This document shows positions 1 to 12,600 of a DNA stretch of 64,000 nucleotides, one piece after another (position 1 is the first letter of the stretch; each line of letters opens with the position of its first letter). The stretch lies in contig CM050653.1 in the NCBI GenBank assembly GCA_027574665.1, positions 41,552,118 through 41,616,117 on the forward strand, in the 5' to 3' direction. This DNA comes from Rhynochetos jubatus. Lineage: Eukaryota > Chordata > Aves > Eurypygiformes > Rhynochetidae. The notes under the pieces were generated by a model. That model made no database searches. It was not told the DNA's origin and saw only the letters and a list, made by a program, of their open reading frames with translations. Made by a program: the position numbers and the translations under genes.

Positions 1-869
1 TTTGGTTTTTTTTTTTACAGAATGACGTATTACTAGTTTGTACATGCAAACACACACACGCACACAAAACCCCAAGACAAGACTACCCAGATTATTTGTT
101 AAACTTTCCCTCTAAGAAATAAAATGCCTGCAATTTTGTTTTGGCCTGATGCCATTAGAGCTAAATAATCAAATTTAAGGAATAAACCCAGTGGTTTTGT
201 ACCTGTGGGGGAAAGAAAACAGCTAAGCATCAGCAAGCGCAAGTTTATAGCTAGCTGCAATAAGTGCTACCCAAATACACTGGCAGACACTAAACATCTC
301 CGTCTCCTATAACCTAAACGGCTGGGGGCCGCCCGGTCTCAGTTTCCCAGTTCCATAATTAAGCTTGGCAGCAGGTTCAAATGAATTAAAACTGAATGTC
401 ACTATTTCCTCAACAAATCCCTCATCCTTGTTTTTTCTTACTTGTCAGGAGAAGACCAGCAGAACAGCAATTAGTGGTAAGCAGTGCAGTGAAAAAGAAC
501 CAAGTATACACTAATTAGGTCACTCGCCAAACACATTCATTTCATTGGCAGATTTAATCAATGTTTTCCTGAAATGTCTTAAATCTCCTATGCTAATTTA
601 AAGTTTTGTTATTGTTGTTACTTTAAACACAGATGGGATGCCTGGAGATTTTCAATCGCTTTCCGCAAATCCATTTCAAAATAACAACCCCTCATATAGT
701 ATATCATCAAAATTTAGGCACAGGTTTTAGGAAATAGCCTCTAATTTTACGCCAACATTTTTGTGCCTGCAAATACCTATGGGTGCAATTTTGCGGATTT
801 AAGTAATTGCAAGGTGAGTTCTTAAGACATCAAACTCTGAATTGCCCTGACTGCTCAGGTACTTAAGGG
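1..869. other. AT-rich noncoding DNA, no gene seen
   Basis: No reading frame of note and no recognised repeat apart from an 11-T run (6-16) and a short CA repeat (51-66). The part from about 540 to 850 is AT-rich without being low-complexity and carries homeodomain-type TAAT cores. It resembles a conserved noncoding block by eye only; no alignment was possible. Confidence 0.6.
51..66. repeat. Short (CA)n microsatellite
   Basis: Eight CA-type dinucleotides with one CG interruption, read directly. Too short to be very polymorphic. Confidence 0.8.
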
Positions 870-1620
870 TAATGCCAAATAATTTAAGGGACTGCCTGCC
901 ACTTGCGGTTCCCACAATTATCGCAAAGTGCTGGAGCGGTGGCACACGGCAAAGGCGAGCTCCCACTGGTGCATGTGGGCTTCACAGTCTGCTCCGGGGG
1001 AGCTCCACTCGCCTAGTGCTGGGAAGGAGGGCCTGGCTGCCTTTTTGGAGAAAAACTCCTCTGCCACTGCTGAAACCAGCGTTAGCTACTGGAAGCAAAT
1101 GGGAACAGAGGTTTCAGGGTATCCGTGAAGTTTGGTCACCCAGTCAGTATTTTCAGCCAGCACGCCACGGCGCTTTTTGGCGTGGAAGACGTTCCGTTGG
1201 CAGACGTCATTGCTGACGCCATCGGAAAGGGAGCTGTCATGGCTGCTGAACTAATCCGCACTCACGCCAGCCGGCTCTGCCCTCCTTCCTGCCCTGACCC
1301 CGTGCCCTCGCAGCAGCTCCCTCCTCCCTGCCAGCACTGCCCCCTGAACCGGCTCGCCCACAGCCCCATGACCACCCAGGGGAGTGAAAGGCCAACGCGC
1401 AGCCAGTCACGGCTCTGCACTCATCCCATCTTTCGTAAATAAAAGAAAAGCCAAAGCGCCAAAGTGTGGTGTCCCAGAAGGAGCGCCTTGGCAGTCTGCT
1501 GGGCTGGAGCTCTGCAAAGGCGGTAACCTCCGGCGGAGGGTGGACAAAGGAGAAGCTCGGGCTGGTGAACTCTCAGCTTCACCTTCGCACAAGGCCAAAC
1601 ATCACATCTGACCTCTGACC
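870..1620. promoter_or_regulatory. GC-rich patch with CRE-like sites, possible regulatory island
   Basis: This 750-base patch is clearly richer in G, C and CpG than the AT-rich DNA on either side. It holds a near-CRE (AGACGTCA at 1202-1209 region, one base off the TGACGTCA consensus), a second TGACG half site just downstream, and a perfect 7-bp inverted repeat (CACGCCA 1161-1167 with TGGCGTG 1178-1184). Overlapping frames of 60-114 codons here do not resemble any known protein and are typical of GC-rich DNA with few stops. It could be a small unmethylated enhancer or promoter island, or simply a GC fluctuation; the sequence alone cannot decide. Confidence 0.3.
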
Positions 1621-2589
1621 AGGTGCTGCTTTAAATCGCTTGAACTCAAGTCAAGTAGTACTCTGCATTTTGCAACTCCCCCACCACACACTGAGACAGG
1701 AGAGCTGACACCCCAGCCAGGAGACTGGCATGGAGTCTGTATGTTAATTCAACTGACATGCCCAGGTAACTAATCATTTGTTTGTTTGTTTAAAGTACCT
1801 AGGTATACTGATGGGGAGCTCATACATTTTGGGAAGCTCTTCCACTGACATCAACAAACTCACTTTGCCAAAAGGTTTAATGCCTTGTGCTAACATCTTT
1901 GTATTGACAGGAGAACACGTTCAGCCTGACGGATGGGAAATGCTGACTGGTGCCTGCCCCACACTACCTTCACGACAGTCCCTCTGTACTCAGCGACTGA
2001 CACGGGAAGTTGAGGTAAGCTACGGCAAAGGAGGGATACTCCAGCTCTGCCATTCTCCTACCTTGGAGTGTTTGAATTTGTCACACAGACTTTACTTGGC
2101 AACATAAAACCTGTGTAAATTTTGCATAAAATTACACAATTGTGAAAAATTTAATTTTTAAAGATACATCTCAATTTGCTTATATGTAATTACAGCAATT
2201 CTGTTATACCTAAGAATGTTTTTCTAGGTCTGTTGTATCAGATCACCTGGAACTCTGCTTTCCACCAGGATACATCATCTTTTGAATGTAAGGAAGTTCC
2301 CAGTCCCCGTTTCTGGCCATTTAGAATTCAGTGTATCAGCTCTGAAATCCAGACCAGAGAAGGCTAAGAATATCATTCATGCTGGGTCTTCAAGAGGTCT
2401 AGGCTGCTTGGACAAAAAGTAGGATACAGTCATTTTAAGAGTGTTTGCTTTTTTTTGTTAGTGTTTTTCTTAACTTTGCTCTGAGTTTGGAAATTTAAAA
2501 TCGCTCCCAAAAAGGGCTGTGGCAAAGGAGAGGAATGCCAGCCTAAGGAAGAGGCAGATGTCAAAACTACTTGTTGAACTGGGAAACCG
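1621..2589. other. Unique noncoding DNA, no gene seen
   Basis: Mixed-composition sequence with no recognised repeat, RNA gene or convincing reading frame. Frames at 1778-2107 and 2176-2367 have no recognisable domain and no splice-site support. Confidence 0.6.
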
Positions 2590-2603
2590 TGAAATAACAT
2601 ACA

Positions 2604-2609
2604 TTTATT
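2604..2609 (-). terminator. Possible polyadenylation signal (AATAAA) of a minus-strand transcript
   Basis: TTTATT on the plus strand gives AATAAA on the minus strand. It lies at the end of about 1 kb of AT-rich, repeat-free DNA (2604-3660) whose minus strand looks like a vertebrate 3' untranslated region. Cleavage would fall roughly 10-25 bases further on, near 2580-2595. The hexamer is common by chance in AT-rich DNA and no minus-strand coding exon was found upstream, so this is tentative. Confidence 0.2.
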
Positions 2610-3660
2610 ACAAATTTTAACTTTACGATGTCACCTCCAGACATACTTGTATACACAGATGCATACATTTGAAGATACCAGCACAAAGTTTTTTATACAA
2701 ACACCAATATATACACAAAACTAAGGAAATATATAATAATCAGCGGGCATTTTGCCTTCACACTTGGATGAAACCACTTGGATTTCATGAGAACCTAAGT
2801 CAATTTCAGTTGTAAAGTTCACTTTTGCCCAGCACTTATTTAGAGTGTCTCTTAAAAGGCAACATTCATTCCAACAATCAGGTAGCCCACAAAAAAGTGA
2901 TTATCCAATAATTTACTATGCAATTTTCAGACATTGTTTTATCCTTAGATAAAAAAAATCAAATTAAAGTCTTATAAGCCTTGGAAAATGAGACTTAGCA
3001 AGCAAAGAGGCTGAATCACCCTTGAACACAAAATTACTGACAACAGCTTTTGCTTTCATTGTTCAAATTGTGCTAAAATATTCCTACGGCTCCAAATGCT
3101 CAGCGTAATAATAAAATATTCTGTATTATTACTATTTTTAAATCTCTACACTATAAAAATGTTCTTGGTCGCTAGAAAGTGGTGAATCATCACCTTTTAA
3201 TTAAAATCGCTAATATACAGTCAGAAAAGCAATTGAAAATGGAGAGTCTTAAATGCAAGAAAGGAAAGATAGTCCCTTCCTTTCAGATCACCCCCCAGAG
3301 ACACACCCACATTGTTAAGTATGCATATACAGCTGAATTTTTTTGTTTGCTTTAGCTTGATATGGAAATAGGGCACAAAACTGTCACTTTGATTATGTTC
3401 CTGCAGTGATTTCTTTTGCCTCTTGCATTATTTGAATCCCCTTTATAACAACAGAACTGGAGAGAAACAGCACTGTAGGTAACTAACAAACAATTTTTAG
3501 ACATCTGTTTGCAAACACATTCTTAATTTGAACGTTCAATTACTTTGATTTAAACAGAGTGTATATGAACGCAGGTTATTATTAATTGCACAACGAATTT
3601 ATGATAATATTTACATGCAAAACCTAAGTATGGAACTTGAGACAATCTTTTCTTATCTTT
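2610..3660 (-). other. AT-rich block, possible 3' UTR or conserved noncoding element
   Basis: About 1 kb of AT-rich sequence without low-complexity runs, known repeats or long reading frames. Read on the minus strand it has the T-rich, stop-rich look of a 3' untranslated region ending at the AATAAA near 2604. A deeply conserved regulatory element would look much the same. No coding exon on the minus strand could be tied to it. Confidence 0.2.
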
Positions 3661-5689
3661 CAACACGGTACTAAATGGAAACATTATTGCATTCTCCAGT
3701 AAGTAAAGGCAACAGCAGAAAGAAACCTAGAAAATTTTGGTATGAGGGAAAGAAGTACTTATTCAGTAAATAAACAACTATATGGATATGCATATGTATG
3801 TGTATTCTTCTGGAATGTAATCCTTCCAAAAATATACTCTCTGAAAGAACAGAAACAGACCTCAAAACTGACGAAAGCTCTTTGTGAAATATGGTTGCAA
3901 TAAGAACAGCAAGGGGGAGAAGGGGGAGCAGTAAAAATTTAGCAAATATACCTAGCAAGCAAACGGTATTGCACTTGACTACCCTCCCTCAACATCTACA
4001 CAGCATTCCTGGCAATTCAGAACCACAAAGACTGGCAAGCTGGAGAAAATTCCTGAAAGAGCACAAATATAGCCATAAAAATCCAGATTTTGCAAATGGC
4101 AGATTTTTATTTGATTACCCCTAACAATACCCCAAGCGTCTGGGGCCTTAGAAGTGAACCTAGATGTGAGGGAGTACCTACGGGCAACCAAGCTGCAGCA
4201 CATGGCCAGCATAAACAGTGAGATGTAGGACTTCGTGAGGACCCATCAGAGAATGAAAATGTTGGTGAAAAGCAGCCGAGAGGGAAGTTGAGAAATATTT
4301 CCTGGTATTCTGCTAACAGTGTGAACTTGGAGTAATCATACAAAGCCAAGGATGGAAAACTCATTGCTCGAGTTACTAAATATGGACTGAATAAAGAAGA
4401 GAACATATTGTAAATCTTGCAGTGGCAGAAGGACAAAAGATAAACACGCTTTTCCATCTTCAGCTTCTGAAGTTACTCTCTCTGCAAGTCCCATTGATCT
4501 ACTGTTGAAATCCAAACTGAAGGTTAATTCTGTTTTTAAATACAGGGATAGCTCACATCCACATTTTCCATGCAAACCGACGTACGATTTCGTACTGCAA
4601 TTACTTAGCACCACAACCTTTCTTATCAGTGTAGTGGTTATATGATGTAATCATTAAGATTACTTTTACTAGGCTCGTTTAGCATAAGGCATTCATTGTG
4701 GCTCTGCAGCTGAGCTAAACCTCACGCTTGAAGCAGCTTCTGAAAAAAGCAGAATGTTCTCCCAAAAAAACAAGTACTCCAACAGCAGTGCTTAGTTACA
4801 TACTTACATAAAAGGGAGGGAAGGATACAATAGCAGTTTCTTCCCTTGACTTAAGAAATACTCAGTGACTCACAAGCGATAACATTTTGCAATACCCAGA
4901 ACAAAATAGCCAGAACTTGCCATTTCAGATTAAAATCTCTTGCTTTCAGATACAGAGTTACGGTATCAATTAATAGCTTCACTGAAAAACTAGAAAGGAC
5001 CATCACACCCAAATGTGAAAAAGGGCTCGCTTTTTAAACAATAATTTTTCATATTCACTTTCCTCTCTAATCACAGCGACTTCCAGATGCTGAAGTTCCA
5101 AAATACCACAAGAAAGGCTATTTTCTTGGTATTTCCAGCCAGTAGGAAACACTGACACTCTCATGAGAAAGTCTGTTCTTCTGAGGTTTCATGCTCAGTT
5201 ATGCAGACTCCAGAGCTTTACTTAGCTTGGGTAATGTTTGGGTAAGATATGAAACCAAATCTCTTGAGATTTGTCCATCACTTATTTTAGAGCTGAACGA
5301 CTTGAGTAAAAAACCTGGTGTACAGAAACAGCTTAGAAAAAACCAAAAATCATTCAGGCATAATCCCTGAAAGCTCCCAGCGCCTGTGCAGACAAGTAAC
5401 TTTCTAAATACTGGACCTCAGCTTCCCCAAAGCTAAGCGAGTTACCCACTGGCCGCTCACCGAAAGAGCGTATATCCTAGGAAGCCATGAGACTAACTCC
5501 AGCGCTCCATGGGGCTGGTTAGAAACAAACGTTAATATTGGCATGCTAAGCACCTCTCAGGCATACTACCTGGCATGGCACTCCAGCAGGCATTTATGGA
5601 CAGACATGGACAAAACAGAATTCCAATGGGAGCTCTGCTTTCAGCCTATAAGGTACCAGTGGAAGACAGCAATGAAATACTGAGTGGAG
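3661..5689. other. Unique noncoding DNA, no gene seen
   Basis: No known repeat, RNA gene or plausible exon. The minus frames at 3671-3958, 4107-4457 and 4336-4614 are leucine- and serine-rich chance translations of A/G-rich DNA, with no domain. Confidence 0.6.
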
Positions 5690-5703
5690 AAAAAAAAAAA
5701 AAA
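5690..5703. repeat. A14 homopolymer
   Basis: Fourteen consecutive A, read directly. It gives a run of lysines in a chance plus-strand frame at 5575-5811, which I do not regard as a gene. No retroposed body was recognised upstream of it. Confidence 0.8.
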
Positions 5704-8700
5704 GTTGTTCTTCAGCAGTCAAGTCTTTCAGAATTAGGTTTAAACAATGATACTGTTCCAGGAGGCAAAGAAGGATGTTCTGTGTCACCCAATGCTCTTT
5801 GTCAGAAATGAAATATTCCATTCTCTTCCTCCCAGCGCTGGATTGCTCAGCAATCATAACATTAAGTAACTGTAAATACTCGCGAGTAGGAAGAAACAAT
5901 CTGACAAGAGAAGATGCACTTGGTGATCAGACTGTGATTACTGTACTTTATTAAAAATAATTTTCATTTCAGTATGTTTTGACAAGAAAATAGAAAGCAT
6001 CTTGTGCAGGCTTCAGGAAATATTAAAATAACCCAAGGTGATGAACATGTTATTATCCAGCCTGTTCCAGAGGGAGGATGCTCAAGTATTGAAATAGTTT
6101 TCATTTCAAATAGACATTCATTTTCAAGACACCACACTTGAAAAATTGGACTGTGTATTTGTCATACAGTAAGCAGTGATAAAGAGCACAGCAATTTATG
6201 TTCTTTATGCAAACCACTTGTAATTCAGGAAACAACTATAGTTTCTAAAAGGCAGCAAAGTGATAGCACTTTCCCAAGAAAGTGAAATGTTTTTTTCATG
6301 CCAGTTGGCCAACTCTGGCACATCAACCTTTGCTATGATAAACACACTGGTAACATGCAAAGAGCTCCTATTCCAATCCATCAACACTCATGATGCCTTG
6401 GAGCTTTACGCAGAGATGAGCAATACCTTCTGAATATTTCATGATTCCGATACTAAGAAAAGGATCTTGATACCACCACCATAATGCTAAAATACCAACG
6501 ACCTCTTTAGCAAGAGGGTAATGTACTTTCAAGAAGTGGTTGGTGGTCACAACCAACGTTACACCTGTGCTATGGAGAGGAAGCACAGCAGGGATGGGCA
6601 GCACAGAGCAGGATAAGTCACAACACATGGGTCAGAACAAAACTCATGATCCTGTGTAGATTCAGTGCCCAGTGATTTAGGTCTTACACAGCATTTCAGA
6701 CAATCAGAGCTATATACTATAAGTAACCTTATAGTCTTATGGCTGTATTTTCCACCGCTGTTTATAGGTTGTTCTTTTTCTTTTGCAATAGATCCTTTTG
6801 TAGTTAAATACCAGTTGCACCTTCTGAGCCTCTCATCAGGTATCCACTACATCTATATGTAGCCTGAAGTTCAAAACTGCTATTATTACGGTACCCCAGA
6901 AATGGCTATTAGTTTTCCCATCTGAGAAAGAAACATAAAAAAAAAAAATAATGGAGAAGAAATCACATCAGAAAATCTCTTTTCAAGATCTCAAATCCAT
7001 TTTTCAGATTTGAGATAGTTCTACAATCTGGGTAAGTGGAAGATGAAGATAAAGTGGTTGAAATGCTGGCTTTTAATCTATTCTGAATTTCTGAACCTGT
7101 AGAAGTTTTTCTATCGTTACAAATCACACACCTCAAAATATGAAAAAGAATCAAGTGAATAATATAATGTTTTAATCTTAAGTGAACACCTTTCTGCGAC
7201 TTAAGGTAGCTATTTAGTGTTATTTTGACGGTCAGCTTGCACTTAAAATCATCTGCAGGTACAGTACATGGCACTCACACCCCACAGAGATACGATGAAG
7301 GATGCTCTCTGGAGTCTGTACTGAACCTATCATCAAGTGGTCAGACCAGCAGAAGGACAATTCCCTGTGCACAAATGCCAACACGCAGGAAGTTTCTTGC
7401 ACACTTAAATTCATGTCCGCAACAAGCCTTCACACAGCTTGTAGAGAGAGAAGGCACAAATATGAGACTGGAAGTGGTATTTTGGATCTTTCTGGGAAGT
7501 GGATGACTATAACCCTACACTAGATGACCATCTGGGACCACACCAGTGACTCATGCTAACATTACCCTTTTTACGTACTGCAAGGATCTCGGCTGATACA
7601 TCCTTGTACTATATTTGTTGCCTTAATAGCTGTTCCCATTTTTGGCTCGGATACTTATAAGATCACCTAATACTTCTGCCATCCTTTCCCTTTATTCACT
7701 ATAGATATTTTTCAACTCCCCATGCAGAGTTTTTCCTGCTACATCCTAAGGAGATGATTTTACTACTGGATTTGTTCCCTGTTTCTCACAGTCCAGTCTT
7801 TAGGATCATCTAAGTACCTTTCTGTGTAATTGCCTAATGCTTCCCAACTTCATGTAACGGGGAGGTATGGAGGGAGTTTTAGTAGCAATATGACTGAAGA
7901 TGAGATAGGAATCTGGTATATGCCTTAAAAAGAGAGAGGTAAGTCAGTGTTGCCAGTGGTGCTGACTGACATGTCCAAGCCTGCATCCAGATCATAGCAG
8001 TATCAGCAAGGAGTTCCATCAGTAGTTTCTATCCTCAGTTACTCTTACTAAATGTTTGGGCACCTTCTGAACATAAAAACATTTTGTTCAGGGTCCGTGG
8101 AGAATCTTAAGGGTTTAAGTAAAGAGCAAACTCATTGACATATATTGCCAGTAAAAGGTCAAATGTACAACAGACAACTTTCACCCCATGAAGCCAGTTT
8201 AGAGAAAAATACGCATTTCAATGCTTAATAACAGAAGATAAATGTGAGAGATGGGGAATTCATGTGCTAAAACATTCTTTTTAAAAATTAAAGTGAGCAC
8301 AATTCAGAAATAATAATATTCTTACTTATGATGGATATTTTAATTTTTAAAATTCCAGAATTTTTATGGAATTATAGAGATAAGTGATGAGATGCCCAAG
8401 TTTTTACTAGGATCTAATTTTGTTTGAAGAGAGTGGTTCTGTATCAGCTTAGTACAGCAAATAAACCAAAATGAAAGAGAAAGTAGGAAGGAGTTTTGCC
8501 AGGACACACAAACACAGGGAACACATTTCATCTAGGAAGACAAAATGCCTATAAAAAGACATTTTAAATGCCCAGCAGCATCCTATACACCATATCAAAG
8601 ACATAAGACCAGCAATCTAAAATTATATTTTTAGTTTTTGAAGAAATAGTGTTGAATCTCACACACTCGTGCGTGTAGGTTCTTGGTCGGTCACTTGACC

Positions 8701-9412
8701 TACTGTGTTCATTATACTAGGCAAGACAGCTAATAGTCAAAGGGACTGCAGCACATCGCTCACACAGATGCCAAATACATGTTGGTGTTGTCAATGCAGA
8801 GATGTGTAAATGTTTTGAGACTGAACGCCTGCTTCCTGTCAACAGCAAGAATTAGCCAGACGAATATCCAGCATGCATGGTTGTGCTTTCTTAGAGTATA
8901 AATAATGTACTACAAAATTTGCAGGCTGCTTGTTGCTCTCAAAGCCATTTTTGTAACCAAACGCAAAGGAAGGCAATTTCCCAGACCCCCACCAGACCCT
9001 GGAAGCAGTGAGGGGTGTGGGGAAGAAGATGATGAAGGATCAGTTGGCTGAAAAAAATTGAGGTAAACACACAGAGCTACTCAGGGCCAGTGACCTAAAG
9101 GGTATCCACAAAAGGCCACCCATCTAATTTCCATTATGCAGAGATTGCAGCCTTGGCAGCAGGTTGTTACTCTACCATCACACCTTCCTCGTTGCTATTC
9201 TGTACTTCTGGGGTAGACCTGGGACTCTTTTCTTCCAGAGCTTCCGTCAGGTGACACAGGCAGGTGGTGCATGAATCAGGAGATAGTATATCTGTTTATT
9301 TCTGCATATAATGCCATCAGAAGATCCTATACTGGGTATTTCTATGACATAGAGCTGATATTGTGTTATATGACCCTGAGAGCAGCTATATTTTTCCTTG
9401 CTAAAGGGCAGG
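5704..9412. other. Unique noncoding DNA, no gene seen
   Basis: About 3.7 kb with no recognised repeat except a 12-A run at 6937-6948. Frames here (for example 6368-6628 minus, 6963-7274 minus, 7225-7506 plus) are short, overlap one another on both strands and have no family resemblance. Confidence 0.6.
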
Positions 9413-10400
9413 TGTGAGGGGGTTTCATAGTATAAGTCCAGCCAGCAACAAAGCACCACCCAGCTGCTCACTCACTCCTTCCCCCGGTGGGATGGGGAGG
9501 AGAAGATACAATAGAAAAAGGTTGGGGGTCAAGACAAAGACAGGGAGGGATCACTCACCCATGATGGCCATGGGCAAAACAGACTCAATTTAGGGAATAA
9601 AATCAATTTCATTTGTTACCAACCAAATCAGAGTAGGACAATGAGAGACAAACCAAATCTTAAATACACCTTCCCTCACCACTCCCTTCTTCCCAGGCTC
9701 AGCTGTGCTCCTGATTTCTGTACCTGCTCCTCCACCAGGGAGGGGGATAGGGAATGGGAATTGGAGCCACATCATCACACATTGTCTCTGCCACTCCTTC
9801 CTCCCCTGGATGGGGAGGACTCCTCACACTCTGCCCCTGCTCCAGTGTGGGATCCCTCCCGTGGGACACAATCCTCCATGAAATTCTCCTTCCCACGGGC
9901 TACAGTTTTTCGCAAACAGCTCCAGAGTGTATCCCTTCCGTGAGGTGCAGTCCTTCAGAAGTGGACTGCTCCAGCGTGGGTCCCCCATGAGGTCACAGCC
10001 TCCTTTGTGTATCCACCAGCTCTGCTGTGGGGCCCCTGGGATGCAGAGGGGGTCTCTGCTCCCCTGTGACACTCCATGGCTGCAGGGGCACAGTCTGACT
10101 TCTCACCACCAGCTGCTGGGGAACCTCTGCTCCAGCCACCTCCTCCCCCCCTTTCCACACTGACCCGGGTGTCTGCCTTGCCATCTCTCTCACATCCCAC
10201 TCCTCTTTCCACTTTTACTGCTTCTGTTGCTGGTTCTGTTATGCTTTCCCCTCTCAATTATGTCAATCACAGAGGTGCTAATTGCCTCAGCTGTGGCAAG
10301 AGGCAGCTCCAATTTGCAGTCGGGGAAGCTTCTAGCAGCTTCTCACAGCAGCCACTCCCATGCCCCTCCCCTGCTACCAAAACCCAGCCACACAAACACA
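9413..10400 (-). mobile_element. Solo LTR of a bird endogenous retrovirus, minus orientation
   Basis: About 990 bases recognised as a long terminal repeat of an endogenous-retrovirus family widespread in bird genomes. On the plus strand it opens with the LTR 3' end (a block around 9437-9500 reading CCAGCCAGCAACAAAGCACC, then CTCACTCACTCC). It passes through a zone of related units with the core CTCCAGCGTGGGTCCC (about 9830-10080) and closes with GCTACCAAAACCCAGCC and CACAAACACA at 10400. On the minus strand this gives an LTR starting TGTG at 10400. No internal retroviral coding region lies on either side, so recombination between two LTRs probably left a solo copy. The 9413 end is less certain because it has diverged, and no clean target-site duplication is visible. 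Frames inside it (10076-10492 plus and others) are LTR sequence, not genes. Class assignment (ERVL-like versus ERVK-like) is not firm. Confidence 0.7.
9830..10080 (-). repeat. Degenerate minisatellite-like units inside the LTR
   Basis: Four or more imperfect units, each built on a CTCCAG(C/T)GTGGG core followed by a CC(C/A)(C/T)GGG element and a CAGTCCT or CAGCCTCCT segment. Examples begin near 9838, 9919, 9968 and 10016. Such arrays are a known trait of this LTR type in birds and vary in copy number between copies. Unit borders are blurred by divergence. Confidence 0.5.
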
Positions 10401-10647
10401 GGGGGACATGGACCTGCTCACTATATCTCGCTAAGGAAAAAAGTCTTCTCAGGGTGGCAGATAATCAAGTAATCATTCCCCTGAGGTGCTGATTCCCTCA
10501 TACCCCAGGCTTGGAGCCTCTGAAGGAAATGGGATTTGCCACTCACTTATCTAGTCAAGGGGAGCAACAGCCTCACCCTCCCCAGCGCTCTCTCCTACAT
10601 TTCAAGGCAGTATCAGGTTTTAGCAACAGACACAGGAGACATTTGTG
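10401..10647. other. Spacer between LTR and CR1 tail
   Basis: About 250 bases of unique sequence with no gene or recognised repeat. Confidence 0.6.
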
Positions 10648-10772
10648 CCAGGCTGGATGAGGCTTTGAGCAACCTCATCTAGTGGAGAGTGTCCCTGCCC
10701 GTGGCAGGGGGGTTGGAACTAGATGGTCTTTAAGGTCCCTTCCAACCCAAACTGTTCTGTGATTCTATGATT
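10648..10772 (+). mobile_element. CR1 LINE, 3' tail only
   Basis: A 5'-truncated CR1 retrotransposon copy of about 125 bases. It holds the standard CR1 tail blocks in order: GGCTGGATGAGGCTTTGAGC, then a CCCTGCCCGTGGCAGGGGG hairpin-like block, GGTCCCTTCCAACCC, and the terminal GTGATTCTATGATT octamer-type end at 10758-10772. CR1 ends in short octamer repeats rather than poly(A), which fixes both strand and 3' boundary. Severe 5' truncation is normal for CR1. It has no coding capacity. Confidence 0.93.
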
Positions 10773-12600
10773 TGGAAAGAGGAAACCTTCTAGCCTTCTA
10801 GAAGTCATACCATCCTGTTCTCTAATTTTATTGGGTTTTTTTTTCTTTTTTCTCCATGAATGGCTGAGACAAACACTACACCTGAAAACATAGCAGCCCT
10901 CTTTACCTTTATCTAGAAAGAAGCACATGTGGCAGATGAAGGACCTCATGCAAAACACGATGGTGTGACATGACGGGAGACAGGCTACAGTACTAGGCAG
11001 CCTTTCCCCCTCTTAGTCTACATTGCAACTACATCTAACTTGACATGACCACTTTACCTTCCTATCACGCATTTTTTCACTCAGGAAATTTGTGTTTATT
11101 GCATCAGGTATTTTTGTCCCAGACAATGAAAATGAAAATCCTTTAAGAAAAAAAAGAATCACCAGCAAATCATATGATTCCAATGCTAATGCATACAAGT
11201 GGCTCAAGTGTATTGCACTTGTTTAATGGGCTAACCAACAGAATCAAGCTTCCCTCAGGAACGGCAACATTTCAGTGTACGCTAGGAAAATTGAGAAAAA
11301 GTCAGCTTCCAACCAAAAAATAAACTCCACATTTAATAGTTTAAAATGAAGCCACTGAAGACTAAACATCTGGGCTTTTTGGATATCATCCCAGATACTG
11401 CGTGTAGCACCGAAGCTCTTCATCACTGTATCCTCTGAAGAATCTGAATAAAATCATTCCTCCAGTAGATGCTGTTGCTCTGCAGGACATCACAAAAAAA
11501 GCGCTTGTTGCAGTAAGATCTTGGGGCAAGGCCCGGTTTTTACTACATGTGTGGAAAGTGTGCAGAACCACAGCGCTTTGGTTTTCTTCAGGATCTCCAG
11601 GACTTCCCATAATACAAATTACCATTCTGCAGCAGTGGCAACAGCAACAACCCGCACGGACCACAAAAGCAGCCAATTAGAGGAGGATTATCAGTAACAC
11701 TCCAATAAATCAGTAGCACTTACAGAAGTGCCACTGGAAGTCAATGGGATTTTCTGCTCCTGGAACACAACAGGCACATCCACTGCGCATCACACCAGCA
11801 TCCTTTAGAGACCGCTCCACCAGCACTGAACAGGGAAGCATGCCTACGTGGCACACAGCCATCTGGTCCTGTAAGGTCCCTAAGTATTAGGCCTGACTCT
11901 CATCAGATATAAAAAGATCTAGCAGAGCACCACCGTACCTCCGGTTTCTGTCCTAGCTGAGAGAGGTCTACTCAGTACAGCACTGTGCTGTGTGTTTCTA
12001 GATGCTCAGGAGCTTTTGAAAACCCCAGTTCCTGCACAACCTGCTTTGAGACCTCCACTGTTCCCAGCTGCCATGCTCCACAGCCAGTACCAGCCATCTT
12101 CAGATGCAACCTGGATTTACTGGGATTTCTCAGGGATGGCTGCACAAAATTCTGTAGCCGGTTCTGCGCAGGTCAGATCAGATCAGCATGTACATTTAAA
12201 CCGTGTGAGCTGCTGAGAAAGAGCGTATGGAGCATGGCCACTGGAAAGCAACTGAACCAGCACAACATTTCATAAGCCAGAGGCACATGGATTATAACTA
12301 CAGCCAAACTACACAGTGCAAGAGAGCCACACAAAAGACAAAAAAAGTTGGATAAGTCTGAAACAGAATTAGCCCTAATAGACAGTGCCTCCCTAGAGCT
12401 TTTATGCTCACGGCCAAGCAAAACGGTTCTGAGCAGGAAGACAAGAACTGCAGACTTCTGGCATGGCTCTTGAGACACAAACAGTATGAGAGACTTGTTC
12501 CCATAGTGGAACAAAGAGGTGAAAGCAGACCTCCTTGAAACAAACAATTCCTGGCCATCGTACCATCCAAACAAGCACAAATTGTTTTGTCTAAGTTTTC
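10773..12600. other. Unique noncoding DNA, no gene seen
   Basis: No known repeat or RNA gene. Two overlapping frames on each strand between 11985 and 12580 (up to 135 codons) lack any recognised domain and have no consistent splice signals. Confidence 0.55.

Noticed and set aside
5575-5811. 78-codon frame with a lysine run
   Set aside because: The lysines come from an A14 homopolymer; nothing else suggests coding.
10076-10492. 138-codon plus frame
   Set aside because: Lies mostly inside the solo LTR on its opposite strand.
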